Shown here piece by piece: positions 8,083 through 17,564 of a stretch of DNA of 64,000 bases (position 1 is its first letter; every line of letters begins with the position of its first letter). The DNA is taken from assembly GCA_963823675.1 (NCBI GenBank), contig CAWGMT010000028.1:62001-126000 (forward strand), read 5' to 3'. The DNA comes from CAWGMT01 sp963823675. Its GTDB lineage: Bacteria > Planctomycetota > Planctomycetia > Isosphaerales > Isosphaeraceae. The notes beneath the pieces were generated by a model. The model ran no database searches. It was not told where the DNA came from and saw nothing but the letters and a program-made list of their open reading frames with translations. A program made the position numbers and the translations under genes.

Positions 8083-9725
8083 ATGCAGACCTGGATCATC
8101 GGCAGTGACACACAATGCGACATCGTGGTCGACTCACCCGGTGTCTCGGGCCGGCATTGCCGGCTGACCAGCACGCCCGACGGTTACATCCTCGAGGACC
8201 TGGGCTCGACCAATGGAACCCACGTCAACGCCATGCGGATCACCACGAGCTGCCGCGTCACGCGGAGCGACACGATCACCCTGGGGCTGGCCGCTCCCTT
8301 ACCTTGGCCGGCGGATCCGCGGCCCCGGACCGCGGTCTTGAGCATCGGCCGCGAGCCGGATAACGACTACGTGATCGACCTGCTCATGGTCTCGGGCCAC
8401 CACGCCCGGGTCATCTGGACCGGCGAGCCGGGCAAAGCCACGATCGAGGACCTCGGCTCATCGAACGGTACCGCGGTGGGATCGCCCGACCAGAAGATCA
8501 CGCGGTCCGCCTTCACCGCCTCCGATACGATCTACCTGGGTAGCTATGGTGTTCCCGCGGCCGAGATCCTGGCGCGGATCGATCGATCGCCGCCAATGAC
8601 ACCGACCCTGGCCTTTCGCGGCCAGAGTATGGTCGTCGGCCGCGATCCGGCTTGCGATCGGGTGATCGATCTGCCCATGGTCTCCAGCCGCCACGCCCTG
8701 CTCACGCCGCGTGACGGACAAGTCCTGATCAAAGACCTTGGCTCATCCAACGGAACGTTCGTCAACAGCCGGCGGATCGAAGGCGAGATGACGGTCTATA
8801 ATGGTGACTTGATCGGTCTGGGCAGTCATACGCTTGCACTGGCCGTTGAATCACCTGCCGCCATCCCGGCGCCGATCCCAACCGCGGCTCTGGAACCGCC
8901 CCCCGTGCCGGCGCTCTCCGTCGGCGCTCCGGCTGAAGCAAAGCCGCCGGTGGCCGCGCTTTCACCAGAACTCGGCGATGCCTTGAAGCCCCCATGGCGA
9001 CTGCCCGCCCTGCTCATTTCGGCAATTCTCCTGGCCATCGTGATTGTCGCGGTCCTCAAGGTTGCAACCGCAGCCGTGGCGTCCATCATGTTCTGGATCA
9101 GCCTGGCAGCCATCTGGTTTGGTCTTTCCAACGCGCTTCTCGGGAATCTCCTCGATCGAGCGAGCATCCAGGCCGGATTGAGTGTCGACGGTGCCAGCAG
9201 GCTGATCGCACGGGTGCTCGTCCTGATCGTTCTCGGCGGGCTACAGTGCGCCCTCGCATGGCTCGTCGCCGCCAGCATGGCGGGGCTCGAGGCACCTTCG
9301 GCCCAGGCGATCGGCCTCTTGACTCTGGCTTCGGCCGTGGGGCTGGCGCTGGGATTCTTGATCGTCTCCCTGCGCCGGGGCGTCCAGTAGCCTGGGCAGT
9401 GGTTGCCGGCGCCGTCATCATTCTCTGGGTATTCGGCTCACCCACGACTCAGCTCTGGAAGTCTCCCATCAGCCGGATCATCGCCAACGCATTGCCATCG
9501 CGGTGGGCGCTTGAGGGGCTGCTCTTGCTGGAGTCTGATCGTCACGATTCGATGTTTGCTCCAGAATCGAGCTCTGACCAGAACAGCGACCTCGCCGAGG
9601 CCCTCTTCCCGGCGGCTTCCGAGCGCATGGGCCCGCGAGCCGATGCGCTCGCTTTGGCGTTCATGTTCATCGGCCTGGCCGCGGGCGCCGCATTCATTTC
9701 CGGGGTGTCGAAACCTGGTCCCTGA
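8083..9725 (+). CDS. Triple-FHA membrane protein with ABC-2-permease-like C terminus (one frameshift)
   Basis: The ATG at 8083 opens three forkhead-associated domains at residues ~4-60, ~84-150 and ~178-242. Each has the GR/GS turn, S-x-x-H (SGRHC, SGHHA, SSRHA) and LGS-(S/T)-NGT signatures that bind phosphothreonine. A Pro/Ala linker leads to hydrophobic segments from residue ~308. The frame stops at 9390. The next frame continues with a membrane helix VAWAVVAGAVIILWVFG and a tail ending RMGPRADALALAFMFIG-LAAGA. This looks like the permease end of FHA-ABC transporter fusions (Rv1747 type). A one-base indel near 9376-9390 is inferred. No Walker A or B ATPase domain lies between the parts, which is unusual. 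It overlaps the M48 gene tail-to-tail by 32 bases. Confidence 0.75.
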
Positions 9726-10842
9726 GCTCTTTCAACCGCTTCAATCGCTTGTAAGCGGCCGTATGGGCAGGCAAGTGGTTGTCGACAAACGATGAATCCG
9801 GGCTCGGCTTGGCGCGGCCGTTCTCGAAGCCGTGAATCTTGGCGTAGCCGTCGAGCTTGTTGAGAAATGCGAGACACTCGCGATTGGTCCGGCCGAGCGT
9901 TCTCATCCGGCCGAATACCCATTTGTCGGCCTCGTACTCCTGGTCATCCAGAAAAGCAGCCGGGATGATCAAGCAGTAGAGCTTCTGCAAGGTTCCCCAC
10001 GGTATCTTCTTGACTCCGCTGTCTTGCAAGCATTTGAGCGCGTGCTTGAGGTCCACGTGCGCGATCTCGTGGCCCAGGACGAACTCAAGGGCATAATCTT
10101 CGTCTTCGCCAACCATGTTAAAAAGGCCGCGGCTGACGTAGATGAAACCGCCCGGATGCGAAAAGGCGTTGACGGTGAGGGAGTCGAGGACCGTGAATGT
10201 GTAGCGAATGTCCTTGCGCGTGACCGTCTTGATCAGGGGCTCGGCGGTCTCCTCGACCCGGCGCAGCAAGCTGTCTTCCACCGTGGGGTTGAGCTGCACG
10301 ATCACGTCGTGAAGCTCACGTCCCAGATCCATCTCCATTTGGGCGTCCCTTCCAACCGCATCGATGTCCCACGCTTTTTTCAAATAGGGCTGATCCCAGA
10401 ACGCTTCGACTTTTGCCACCATTTCGGCCGCTGCCGGCGCCTTGGCGGCCGGCTCGTTCGCCGAATGAGCGGGCCGCGGCGTCGATTTCGTCCGAGCGTG
10501 CTTCACCGCAGGGGAGGAAGGCCTGTCGCTGCTTTCGGGCCGCCGCTTCAGCGCCGCCTGTTCGTGCTCCGGGCCCGGCGCCGCCCGTGCGGCGCCTCGA
10601 TCAGCGAGCACGGGCTGCGCAACCGCGCCGGGCGCGGTGGAAGGGGCAGCCGTTCGTCCTTCCGCCGGCTGTCCGCTCCCGGTGACTGCTGCCTCCTTGG
10701 TGTCGGGCTTCAGCGGCGGGCCGGCCGCGCTTTTCCCGAGGCGGAGCGCATCCCGGTACGACTCGCCTTCGTTGCGAACGATCAAAACCGACCCGGCGAC
10801 GTAGAGACAGCCCAGGACCGCGGCAACAATGTATCGGACCAT
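9694..10842 (-). CDS. Membrane-anchored M48-family zinc metalloprotease
   Basis: The 382-residue product starts with a hydrophobic anchor, MVRYIVAAVLGCLYVAG. A ~110-residue Ala/Pro/Lys-rich linker of low complexity follows, then a peptidase domain from about residue 160. The zinc motif HEIAH (FVLGHEIAHVDLKHA) is clear, preceded by NAFSHPGGFIYVSRGL, the canonical M48 approach, and followed by the third-ligand region YEADKWVFGRM. Loss of the other membrane segments of HtpX/Ste24 suggests a periplasmic BepA-like enzyme, probably for protein quality control. It sits 17 bases after the secreted-protein gene on the same strand, consistent with one transcript. A GGAG lies about 11 bases before the start. 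Confidence 0.85.
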   Translation of the reverse strand: MVRYIVAAVLGCLYVAGSVLIVRNEGESYRDALRLGKSAAGPPLKPDTKEAAVTGSGQPAEGRTAAPSTAPGAVAQPVLADRGAARAAPGPEHEQAALKRRPESSDRPSSPAVKHARTKSTPRPAHSANEPAAKAPAAAEMVAKVEAFWDQPYLKKAWDIDAVGRDAQMEMDLGRELHDVIVQLNPTVEDSLLRRVEETAEPLIKTVTRKDIRYTFTVLDSLTVNAFSHPGGFIYVSRGLFNMVGEDEDYALEFVLGHEIAHVDLKHALKCLQDSGVKKIPWGTLQKLYCLIIPAAFLDDQEYEADKWVFGRMRTLGRTNRECLAFLNKLDGYAKIHGFENGRAKPSPDSSFVDNHLPAHTAAYKRLKRLKELRDQVSTPRK

Positions 10843-10859
10843 ATCGGATCGGTCTCCAA

Positions 10860-11852
10860 CTACTTATCCGGCATGATTGCCGGAGACGCGACCTTGGTTC
10901 GCTGTTCTTCCAGCAAGGTGTACAGGTCGGGATAGAGCCTCCGCTCCTCCGGCGTTTCGGCCACGGCGAAGCGTAAATTGTATTTCTGCATGAAGGACTT
11001 CAGATCGTTCACGGTCGTTCCTGAGTACTTGTCGATATCACCGAGCGCCCGCTGAACGTTTTGTGTCTGGAAGAGGCGGACGGTCGCCTTCAGATCGGCC
11101 AGGCGCTTGAGGGCTTCGGATTGAAGGCGCTGGTCGTCGGCGCGGACCAGCTCGCTGAGCCTGTACGCCAGGTCGTTGACGGCCTTATCGATCGCCTCGA
11201 TCGTGGCGATCTGAGCCTTTCCCTCGATGGCCTGTTCGAGGGCCTTATCCACGGCTCGCTCGTAAGCGCGGCGATACAGATCGAACCGCGGGTCCTGGAG
11301 TGCCACCGGCCACTTCCCCTTGCCGCGGGGCGAAAGCCGCTCCATCGAGAACTTCTCGTTGCGATCGGCGAGCTTGAACGGAATGCGGCGAATCAGGTTG
11401 ACCGAGAGGGGCACGCTGGCGGCGCGATAGGACGATTCGGAAATCCTGGGATCGACCAGTTTCTCCATGATCATATTGAGCGTGTCGCCCTTCATGAGGT
11501 CCAGCTCCTCCGGCGTTTCCAGCATGCGCGTGCGTCTCTTGTTCAAGGCATCCGTGCTCTTGGCCATGATGGCCCGGTTGCGCTCGTTATACTCTTTGCT
11601 CATGAGCTTGTAGGCGTTCTGGACATACTCGTTCCAGCGAATGTATGTATCGGTGTTGATCGAATTCGCCTGGGCGGTATTGAGATTGTAAAGCCCCATT
11701 CCCCAGGCCGCGACGCCCACCCCGCGCAGGTAGTCGCCGCCGAGGGTCGAGCCGGCCCCCAGGCCGATGTACTGGCCGTGGGCGGTCGTTCCCAGCGCGC
11801 CGAGTGTAATCAGAATGCCGACGCAAGCTCGTAACGTTGTCATCTTCGCCAT
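10860..11852 (-). CDS. Secreted helical protein of unknown function
   Basis: A Sec signal peptide opens the 330-residue product (TTLRACVGILITLGALGTTAHG, with probable cleavage after HGQ near residue 26). The mature chain starts with a short Gly-rich segment. It then becomes strongly alpha-helical and charged, with likely coiled coil around YKLMSKEYNERNRAIMAKS and the segment from ~200 to 270. No catalytic motif is visible. An AGGTGG lies 6 bases before the ATG, a good ribosome site. It is the first gene of a probable two-gene transcript with the M48 protease and may be its partner or substrate; that is inference from position. Confidence 0.7.
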   Translation of the reverse strand: MAKMTTLRACVGILITLGALGTTAHGQYIGLGAGSTLGGDYLRGVGVAAWGMGLYNLNTAQANSINTDTYIRWNEYVQNAYKLMSKEYNERNRAIMAKSTDALNKRRTRMLETPEELDLMKGDTLNMIMEKLVDPRISESSYRAASVPLSVNLIRRIPFKLADRNEKFSMERLSPRGKGKWPVALQDPRFDLYRRAYERAVDKALEQAIEGKAQIATIEAIDKAVNDLAYRLSELVRADDQRLQSEALKRLADLKATVRLFQTQNVQRALGDIDKYSGTTVNDLKSFMQKYNLRFAVAETPEERRLYPDLYTLLEEQRTKVASPAIMPDK

Positions 11853-12020
11853 GAATCACCACCTCTCGTTGGCATTTGGGAGCCCGGCGTGACGCTCCGA
11901 GCAGCGTCTCTATCCTACCCACTCTCGGACTGGCGCCATACCGGGAACTGCTGAATTCTTTGGCCGAGCGACCTCGAGTTCAAGTCTCACCATGGGAACA
12001 CAATTCTGACTTCACCGCCC

Positions 12021-12986
12021 TCATGAAATCTTGAGCCGGAACCGCTGTTCGCCGATCTGGAACTGGACCAGCGAATCGACGGTGATCTGCGGCATCCGCA
12101 GCCACAGGCCATTGTGGGTCTTGTTGTGCTCGACGTGCCAGTTGCCCTTGGAGCCGCGATGGACGCGCGCGTGCCACGGCTCACAGAAGGGGTCGTCCGA
12201 CCGGCAGATCGGGCAGGCGGGGTCCGACCCGATCCAGTACTCGTTCTTGACGAGCAGGGTCCGGTTGCCGATGTCCGGTCCGATCAGCTCGGTCAACGCC
12301 GGCGGCCGGACTTGATTGGTGCCGTCGCCCCACCCCCGAGTCTGGCCGGTGGCTGAGCCGCCCGAAGCGATGTCGGCGGTCGCTCCCGCGTCGACGTGGA
12401 GGCCGTCGAACCGATAGCGGCCATTTCCGACTAGGAACTCAGCCTTATCGGCCAGGGGCGTCTTGCTGACCCGGACAAAGAGCCCGTTGGTGCTCTGAAG
12501 GTCAGTGATCACCCAGCGATACATGCCGCCGATCTGCTGGCAGGTGATCTCGAGGTGGCGCGACGAGATCAAGCCGTCGATCGGGATGCGCAGGTCGCCC
12601 TCGGTCCGGCCGATCGTGAAATGCGTGTCGCGGATGCGCACGACTTCGCCTTCCAGCTTGCCGTCGTCGTAAACGGTGAGCATGGCGACCGGCGGGCGGG
12701 CCATGGGGCGATAAGGGCTCACCGACCGGCCCGGGCGGGGGATCATCGCGGCAACAGGATGGGCCTCGGCCCCCGCGGCCTGAGGCCGCCCCCGCCCGAC
12801 AAAGGGCACTGCAAGTTGTTCGTCTTCGTCCGACTCGATGATCGTGCCGGAGCGTTCGACGGGCGGGCCCTGAGCGGAACGCCGGTCGGGCAGGGGGGGG
12901 CCGGCGCCGGCTTCGATCATGGTGGACTGCCGTTGCGGAACGGGATTCGGCACACCTGGTTTGGGCGGTTGGGGAGGCTGGGGCAT
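12021..12986 (-). CDS. FHA-domain protein with two FHA modules and a proline-rich N terminus
   Basis: Residues 1-95 are Pro/Arg-rich and disordered. A first FHA domain at ~98-190 has FTIGRTEGD, ISSRHLEITC and DLQSTNGLFV. A second, more divergent one at ~225-320 has YWIGSDPACPIC, EPWHARV and HNKTHNGLWLRM, where the usual GS-x-NGT turn has become KTHNGLW. No membrane segment or kinase domain is present, so it is probably a cytoplasmic phosphothreonine-reading adaptor. It lies ~170 bases upstream of the secreted protein and protease genes on the same strand and may belong with the triple-FHA gene on the other side. Confidence 0.82.
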   Translation of the reverse strand: MPQPPQPPKPGVPNPVPQRQSTMIEAGAGPPLPDRRSAQGPPVERSGTIIESDEDEQLAVPFVGRGRPQAAGAEAHPVAAMIPRPGRSVSPYRPMARPPVAMLTVYDDGKLEGEVVRIRDTHFTIGRTEGDLRIPIDGLISSRHLEITCQQIGGMYRWVITDLQSTNGLFVRVSKTPLADKAEFLVGNGRYRFDGLHVDAGATADIASGGSATGQTRGWGDGTNQVRPPALTELIGPDIGNRTLLVKNEYWIGSDPACPICRSDDPFCEPWHARVHRGSKGNWHVEHNKTHNGLWLRMPQITVDSLVQFQIGEQRFRLKIS

Positions 12987-13164
12987 GATTGGGAAATCCG
13001 CAAGAAAAGAGGACGCCGCGAGAAGTTCCGTCGAGAATTACTGCTCGCCAATAAGAGAAAGGCCGTTCCAGCAGCAGACATGTCGCGAAAAATCGGAAAA
13101 TCGGCAAAAAACTTTCGGCTGATCGCAGCCGGCGGCCGTTCGAGTCCGAGAGCGGCTGGGCCGA

Positions 13165-13304
13165 TCACGGTGTCCCCAAGAGCTCGTCCCAACCCCGGGC
13201 GTTCGGCTCAAGGACCACGCGGTAAGTATAACGATTAATCACCGACCCGTCTGGCGCCTGCCGTTCGTAGGTCCCTTTGAGGTTCGGCGAGTTGGCTTCC
13301 ACCT
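13165..13304 (-). pseudogene. Rpn-family (PD-(D/E)XK) nuclease remnant with large internal deletion
   Basis: On the minus strand the frame reads ANSPNLKGTYERQAPDG, then INRYTYRVV. It jumps directly to a C-terminal piece, ARGWDELLGTP, followed by a TGA at 13165-13167. In full-length relatives these segments are well over 100 residues apart. The first part matches the fragment at 20309-20537 (NSPNLTGTYERHLPDGW) and the end matches DWDALLSTP of the copy at 20536-21215. It is therefore an internally collapsed copy with no start. Confidence 0.7.
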
Positions 13305-13373
13305 ACGACACAAGGCGGAGGTCGAGGACTCACGTGGTCAATGGTGGTGTCTCCTGGAGGAATGGAACAAACA

Positions 13374-13714
13374 TTGCAGTTTTCGGCGGGGGTTCCCAAC
13401 CCCCTCGCCGCCCGCGACGCGATCGATCGATAACCAACTCTCGATGAGAAAAAATGAGACAATCTGAGACGTTTTCGAAGGGCCCCCGTCCCATCTCGCA
13501 ACGTCCGCCAACGAAATCCCTCGGAGATCGGTGGCGGAGTGGGTGCTCGTCATAAGTTGCTTGTCCATTCGTTTTTGTGTCGTCAAATTCGGTCGATTCC
13601 AGCCCCTCTCGAGCCCCGCGAATCGGGCTGCTGAATCGCCTCGGCGCGACTCATCATCGATCGAGATGTCTCACGTTCCTGCGCCGCAGACTTGCTGCGT
13701 TCCAGCGAAGGCGG
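13374..13714 (+). repeat. Dispersed repeat, copy A (about 340 bp)
   Basis: This segment matches 60054-60391 in inverted orientation over nearly its whole length, with scattered substitutions and small indels. A more diverged copy lies at 54497-54680. Shared landmarks include gggttcccaacccc, the run gagaaaaaatgagacaatc, the block cgaatcgggctgctgaatcg and the CCTGCGCCGCAGAC end. A further shared piece (gaaattggcttcgttcgg) lies ~165 bases farther on at 13879-13896, but only ~35 bases farther on in copy B. Weak frames with PSKTSQIVSFFLI recur in copies A and B, so a decayed coding origin is possible. Confidence 0.75.
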
Positions 13715-14020
13715 TCCGGGCGACCAAGAACGGCTCGAGCGCGTAACCCCTCGCTGTCTGCGTCATCAACTGATTCTCAACAGGCCAGGCTGCGCCGCCC
13801 TGCTTGTCAAGTCGCGAACGAGCGCGGGAATTTGCCGTAACTTGAATCGGATCTTGTGCTTCCACGATGCTCATGGATTCAGCGAAATTGGCTTCGTTCG
13901 GCGCATTTTGCCGATCTCGTCCGTCCCGCTCAGCTCATCGGCGTGCTTCTCCACGCCGTCTGCACCGTTGAAAGGTACATCGACTTGTGCATCGAAGGCT
14001 GTCATGCCCGAGACGTACTG
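13715..14020. other. Non-coding stretch
   Basis: I see no convincing gene here. The block at 13879-13905 is shared with 60000-60030 (see dispersed repeat copies A and B). The longest open frames on either strand have no recognisable motif and run through the palindrome that follows. Confidence 0.5.
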
Positions 14021-14080
14021 GGCACATACTCGGCATACTGGGCACGCTTCTGCGCGCGCCCAGTATGCCGAGTATGTGCC
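14021..14080. repeat. Perfect 23-bp hairpin with internal direct repeat
   Basis: The arms 14021-14043 and 14058-14080 (beginning ggcacatactcggcatactg) pair without a mismatch around a 14-base loop rich in GC. A short direct repeat, tactgggcac, occurs just before and inside the left arm. No T-run follows on either strand, so it is a poor rho-independent terminator. It resembles a palindromic mini-element or a protein-binding cruciform. Confidence 0.85.
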
Positions 14081-14507
14081 GAGAATGCGGTTTGACGACG
14101 GAATAACCCGTCCGGCTCGCCATTCCTGCCAGATCGCAACAACCGCTCTCGGCCCGGCTGCCGTCCTAACCCTCGCGTCCGTGACTTCCGCCATGATCGG
14201 CAGAACCGGGTGAAACTGCACGAATCCGATCGCCTTGACGCAGACCGGAATCGAGACAGGGGTATAGATACCGTCCGTCGTGTTACCTCAAAAAGTCGGG
14301 CTTTTCTTAAACCCGCAATCGGCACAATCGGTCGGCCGCGACCAACCGGGACGAGCGGCGGCCAATGACCGAGCCATTCTGCCGGAGCTACGAGCCGCAC
14401 TCCGCAACTGGTCGATCGCGGGTTGCTGGCGGCGCTGTCGGCCGTTCGGGCCTGCGAATTCTCCCCGGCGCTCGGCGCCCGGATGGTGGCTCGGCCTGGC
14501 CAACCCC
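14081..14507. other. Non-coding stretch
   Basis: No gene, RNA or repeat that I recognise. A stretch around 14286-14320 is locally AT-rich (aaaaagtcgggcttttctt) and could form a weak hairpin. Confidence 0.45.
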
Positions 14508-14630
14508 CCGAATACTAGCCCGAAGCGCCAGCAAGTGTGTGCGCCTTTCACCCAAACTCGTGCACTCACTTCCTGGCAAACTCACCTAAACTCATGCACC
14601 CACTCGCTGGCGCTTCGGGCTCGTATTCGG
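14508..14630. repeat. 30-base imperfect inverted repeat around a short direct-repeat core
   Basis: The arms at 14508-14537 and 14601-14630 (ccgaatactagcccgaagcg and its continuation) match in 28 of 30 positions. The 63-base interior contains three related phrases: cccaaactcgtgcactcac, then caaactcac, then ctaaactcatgcacccac. The arm core gcccgaagcgccagc is a type of intergenic palindrome common in planctomycetes and is related to the repeat at 7934-7987. Confidence 0.8.
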
Positions 14631-14669
14631 ATGACGCCTTCGCAGGGAATAAAACCGTACGCCCACTCT

Positions 14670-17564
14670 CTAATGGGGCCGCCGGGACGAGTGCACAAAG
14701 CAACCGTCCAACTCGGCGATCACCGATCCTTCATCGTGCACCGGCACAACAAATATCTGATATAGCATGAGTGCATGCACTGTGCGTGAATTTGGGTCCG
14801 AAATACCGCACTCCGCCCCCACCCGCTCCGCCGGGTATGCTTCGGCCTCGGCCGGCTGGGCTCCGCCCCGGAACACCCGGATCGAGGCCCCCGAAGGCCC
14901 CCGCGGGTCGTCCACAATCGGCTCCTTGTAATACGAATCACTGTACCAATCCCAGCACCACTCCCAAACATTGCCGTGCATGTCATACAGCCCGAAGGCA
15001 TTAGCTCGCTTCTGGCCGACCGGATGCGTCGTACCACCCGCGTTCCGCGAGTACCAAGCAGAATCTCTCAGCTCGGAGGAATCGTCTCCGAAGGAGTACT
15101 TCGTCGCCGCACCCGCCCGGCACGCATATTCCCATTCCGCCTCCGTCGGCAGCCGATACCCGGAACCCTTCGGGTCGGAAACCCGGACGTTGTCGCCCAC
15201 AATCTTGTAATATGCGGCGAGCTTATCCTTATTGCTCAAGGCGTTGCAGAAACGGACCGCGTCGAGCCATGAGACCTGCTCCACCGGCAGCCGGCCGGTC
15301 GACCCGCCCGCACCCCGTTTTTTCCCGCCGCCGGTCGAAGAAAACCAGCTTGGGTTAACCCCCGTCACCATCTGGTATTGCTCCTGCGTGACCTCGGTGA
15401 CTCCCAAGTAAAACGGGCTGATTCGCACTTTGTGTTGCGGCTTTTCGTCGTTCTGGGCCTCCTTGTCGTCTTCGGGCGAGCCCATCATGAACTCGCCGCC
15501 TTTGATGCGGATCAAGGTCATCCCAGTGGACTGGCTGGTCCACTGGGCGGGTGGCTCGGACGGCGCCGGCGCCTTTGATGCGGGCGGCCGGTTCGCGCGC
15601 TGCACGCCGGAACTGGGCGAGCTCACGGATATCGGCGCCGCTACCGCGGGCGCCTGCGTCGCCGCCCGCTCCTTGAGCGCCACCGAACGCTTGACCTCGC
15701 GGCCCGATTCCAGCGTCACGCCTTGAGCCAGCAGCACCTCGGCGCCTTGCCTCACAAGCACGCCGTGCCTGCCCGGGTAGGCGGCAATCTTCAGCGGCCG
15801 CCCGGCGGTCGGAGCGACCGGCACGTTCTCGCCGTCCAGCTCGACCGTGGCTTTGGCCGGCACGTTCTCCAGCACAAGCAGCGCGTCCTTTGCCGGAATC
15901 CTGCGCACGCTCAGAGCGTACGGTTTTCCCGATTCCAGGGTCACCGGCTCGTCCAATAGCAGGTCCCGACCTCTCTTGACGAGGACGTGATGCTTGCCCG
16001 GCGGCGCCTCGATCCTGACGGGCTCGCCTTTCACCCAAATCACGGGTACCTTTTGACCGTCCACTTCCACCACCGCACTTTCCGGCACGTTCTCCACCAC
16101 GATCACGCCATCGCTGGTCTTCAGTTTCAAAACGCCGGGAGCCCACCAGATAATGAGCCCGAGCAACAGGACGCCAGCCACGACTGGCCAAACCCAAGGC
16201 GGAGGCGGCCAGACTCGTAACGGCGCGGCGCCGTCGAGGAGTGCCCATTTGCGTTTCGCGCTGTCGAGCCCGACCAAGCTCTGCCAAATCGAAACGGGCC
16301 GGGCCGGTTTGACCTGCTCACTGCCCGCCGGCGTGGGCAAGGACGGTGCCACCTTTGCTAGGGCTGCCGGTACCGAGCACTCGACCGGCGGCGGCGGGCC
16401 AGCCTGGGACAGCTCGGCCTTGCCCGCATTCGAGTCCGATTCACCGGGCTTGTAGAACGGCTTGAGCGCCATGGCCACCTCGCTGGGCGTCTGATAGCGA
16501 CGATCGGGGTCCTTGGCCATCATCTTGGCCACGACCGCCGCAAGCTCCCACGGCACGTCCGGACGCAGCAAGTTCAGCGGCTTCGACTCCATCGAGTGGT
16601 GCGCCTGCAAGATCTCGTAGAGGCTCGCTCCCTGGAACGGCGGGGCACCGGTCAAAACGTAGTGAAGCGTGCAGCCCAGGCTGTAGATGTCGGCGCGGAT
16701 GTCGGCCTTGGCCGCGTCCAGCGACTGCTCCGGGGCGATGTAATCGGGCGTGCCCAGCATCTGCCCTTCGCGGGTCAAACCCGTTTCGACGGGCCCTTCG
16801 CGCGTCGCCTTCGCCAGACCAAAATCGAGCACCTTCACCACCGCACGCCGCCCCTCGCGGGCCAGGATCAGGTTGCTCGGCTTGATGTCCCGGTGCACCA
16901 GCCCTTTCTCATGGGCATATTGCAGCCCCAGCGCCGCCTGGGAGATGAAGTAGGCGGCATGCACCACCGGCAGCGGGCCTTGAGCCTTGACGTAACTGGC
17001 AAGATCCTGGCCGTCGACGTACTCCATCGCGAAGACGATGCTCTCGCCGGCTCGGAAAGCGGAGTAAGCGGTCACAATATTGGCGTGATGAAGCAGTGCT
17101 GCGCTCCGGATCTCGCGGAGGAACCGCTCGAGCACGCCCCGGCGGTCCATCAGCTCGCGGCTGACGACCTTGAGCACCTCCTTGCGGCCCATCAGCTTGT
17201 TCTGAGCCAGATAAACCACGCCCATCCCTCCGCGACCCAGCTCACCCAGGATCTCGAAGTCGGCGTGATCGGCGAGATCTTGCGGAATCGAGCCGACCGG
17301 GTGCGGCGAACGGCCAGGCGCGTCACTCACTCTCGGGAGATCGGCAAACGACGGCGCTGCCGGCGCCGGCGATTCAGGCCGGACCTTGGCATCTCGAAGC
17401 CGGCCCAGGAACGTGTCGGCCGAGACCCCGGCTACCCGCTGGCGGCAGTCGGCACAGGAGCCGAGATGGGAATGAACGGAGTCGGCTAGATCGCCGTAAA
17501 GCTTACCGACGCCGTATGCTCGCAATGTCTGGTCAGATGGGTGGCTTGAGTCATAGGCATCCAT
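14670..17564 (-). CDS. Ser/Thr protein kinase with two PEGA repeats and a C-terminal FGE-sulfatase domain
   Basis: A GGGAG ribosome site precedes the ATG at 17564. Residues ~8-50 resemble an anti-sigma-type zinc-binding head (HLGSCADCRQRV). The kinase domain spans ~102-370: GRGGMGVVY, the catalytic loop HRDIKPSN, DFGLAK and GTPDYIAPEQ. A transmembrane helix (VVAGVLLLGLIIWW) follows near 460. Then come two PEGA-like repeats (~480-640, VVEVDGQKV and TVELDGENV) and an FGE domain from ~670 (GGEFMMGSPEDDKEAQNDE, RLPTEAEWEYACRAG, NVWEWCWDW). After RVFRGG the expected FGE ending (a CRSA-R and GFR motif) is replaced by unrelated residues, so the last ~60 codons look altered by an indel or rearrangement. 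The ECF sigma gene lies just upstream on the same strand, a known planctomycete signalling module. Confidence 0.87.
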   Translation of the reverse strand: MDAYDSSHPSDQTLRAYGVGKLYGDLADSVHSHLGSCADCRQRVAGVSADTFLGRLRDAKVRPESPAPAAPSFADLPRVSDAPGRSPHPVGSIPQDLADHADFEILGELGRGGMGVVYLAQNKLMGRKEVLKVVSRELMDRRGVLERFLREIRSAALLHHANIVTAYSAFRAGESIVFAMEYVDGQDLASYVKAQGPLPVVHAAYFISQAALGLQYAHEKGLVHRDIKPSNLILAREGRRAVVKVLDFGLAKATREGPVETGLTREGQMLGTPDYIAPEQSLDAAKADIRADIYSLGCTLHYVLTGAPPFQGASLYEILQAHHSMESKPLNLLRPDVPWELAAVVAKMMAKDPDRRYQTPSEVAMALKPFYKPGESDSNAGKAELSQAGPPPPVECSVPAALAKVAPSLPTPAGSEQVKPARPVSIWQSLVGLDSAKRKWALLDGAAPLRVWPPPPWVWPVVAGVLLLGLIIWWAPGVLKLKTSDGVIVVENVPESAVVEVDGQKVPVIWVKGEPVRIEAPPGKHHVLVKRGRDLLLDEPVTLESGKPYALSVRRIPAKDALLVLENVPAKATVELDGENVPVAPTAGRPLKIAAYPGRHGVLVRQGAEVLLAQGVTLESGREVKRSVALKERAATQAPAVAAPISVSSPSSGVQRANRPPASKAPAPSEPPAQWTSQSTGMTLIRIKGGEFMMGSPEDDKEAQNDEKPQHKVRISPFYLGVTEVTQEQYQMVTGVNPSWFSSTGGGKKRGAGGSTGRLPVEQVSWLDAVRFCNALSNKDKLAAYYKIVGDNVRVSDPKGSGYRLPTEAEWEYACRAGAATKYSFGDDSSELRDSAWYSRNAGGTTHPVGQKRANAFGLYDMHGNVWEWCWDWYSDSYYKEPIVDDPRGPSGASIRVFRGGAQPAEAEAYPAERVGAECGISDPNSRTVHALMLYQIFVVPVHDEGSVIAELDGCFVHSSRRPH

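Noticed and set aside
13871..14221. 116-codon minus-strand frame running through the 23-bp hairpin
   Set aside because: It reads through a perfect palindrome, has no motif or ribosome site, and composition is not distinctive.
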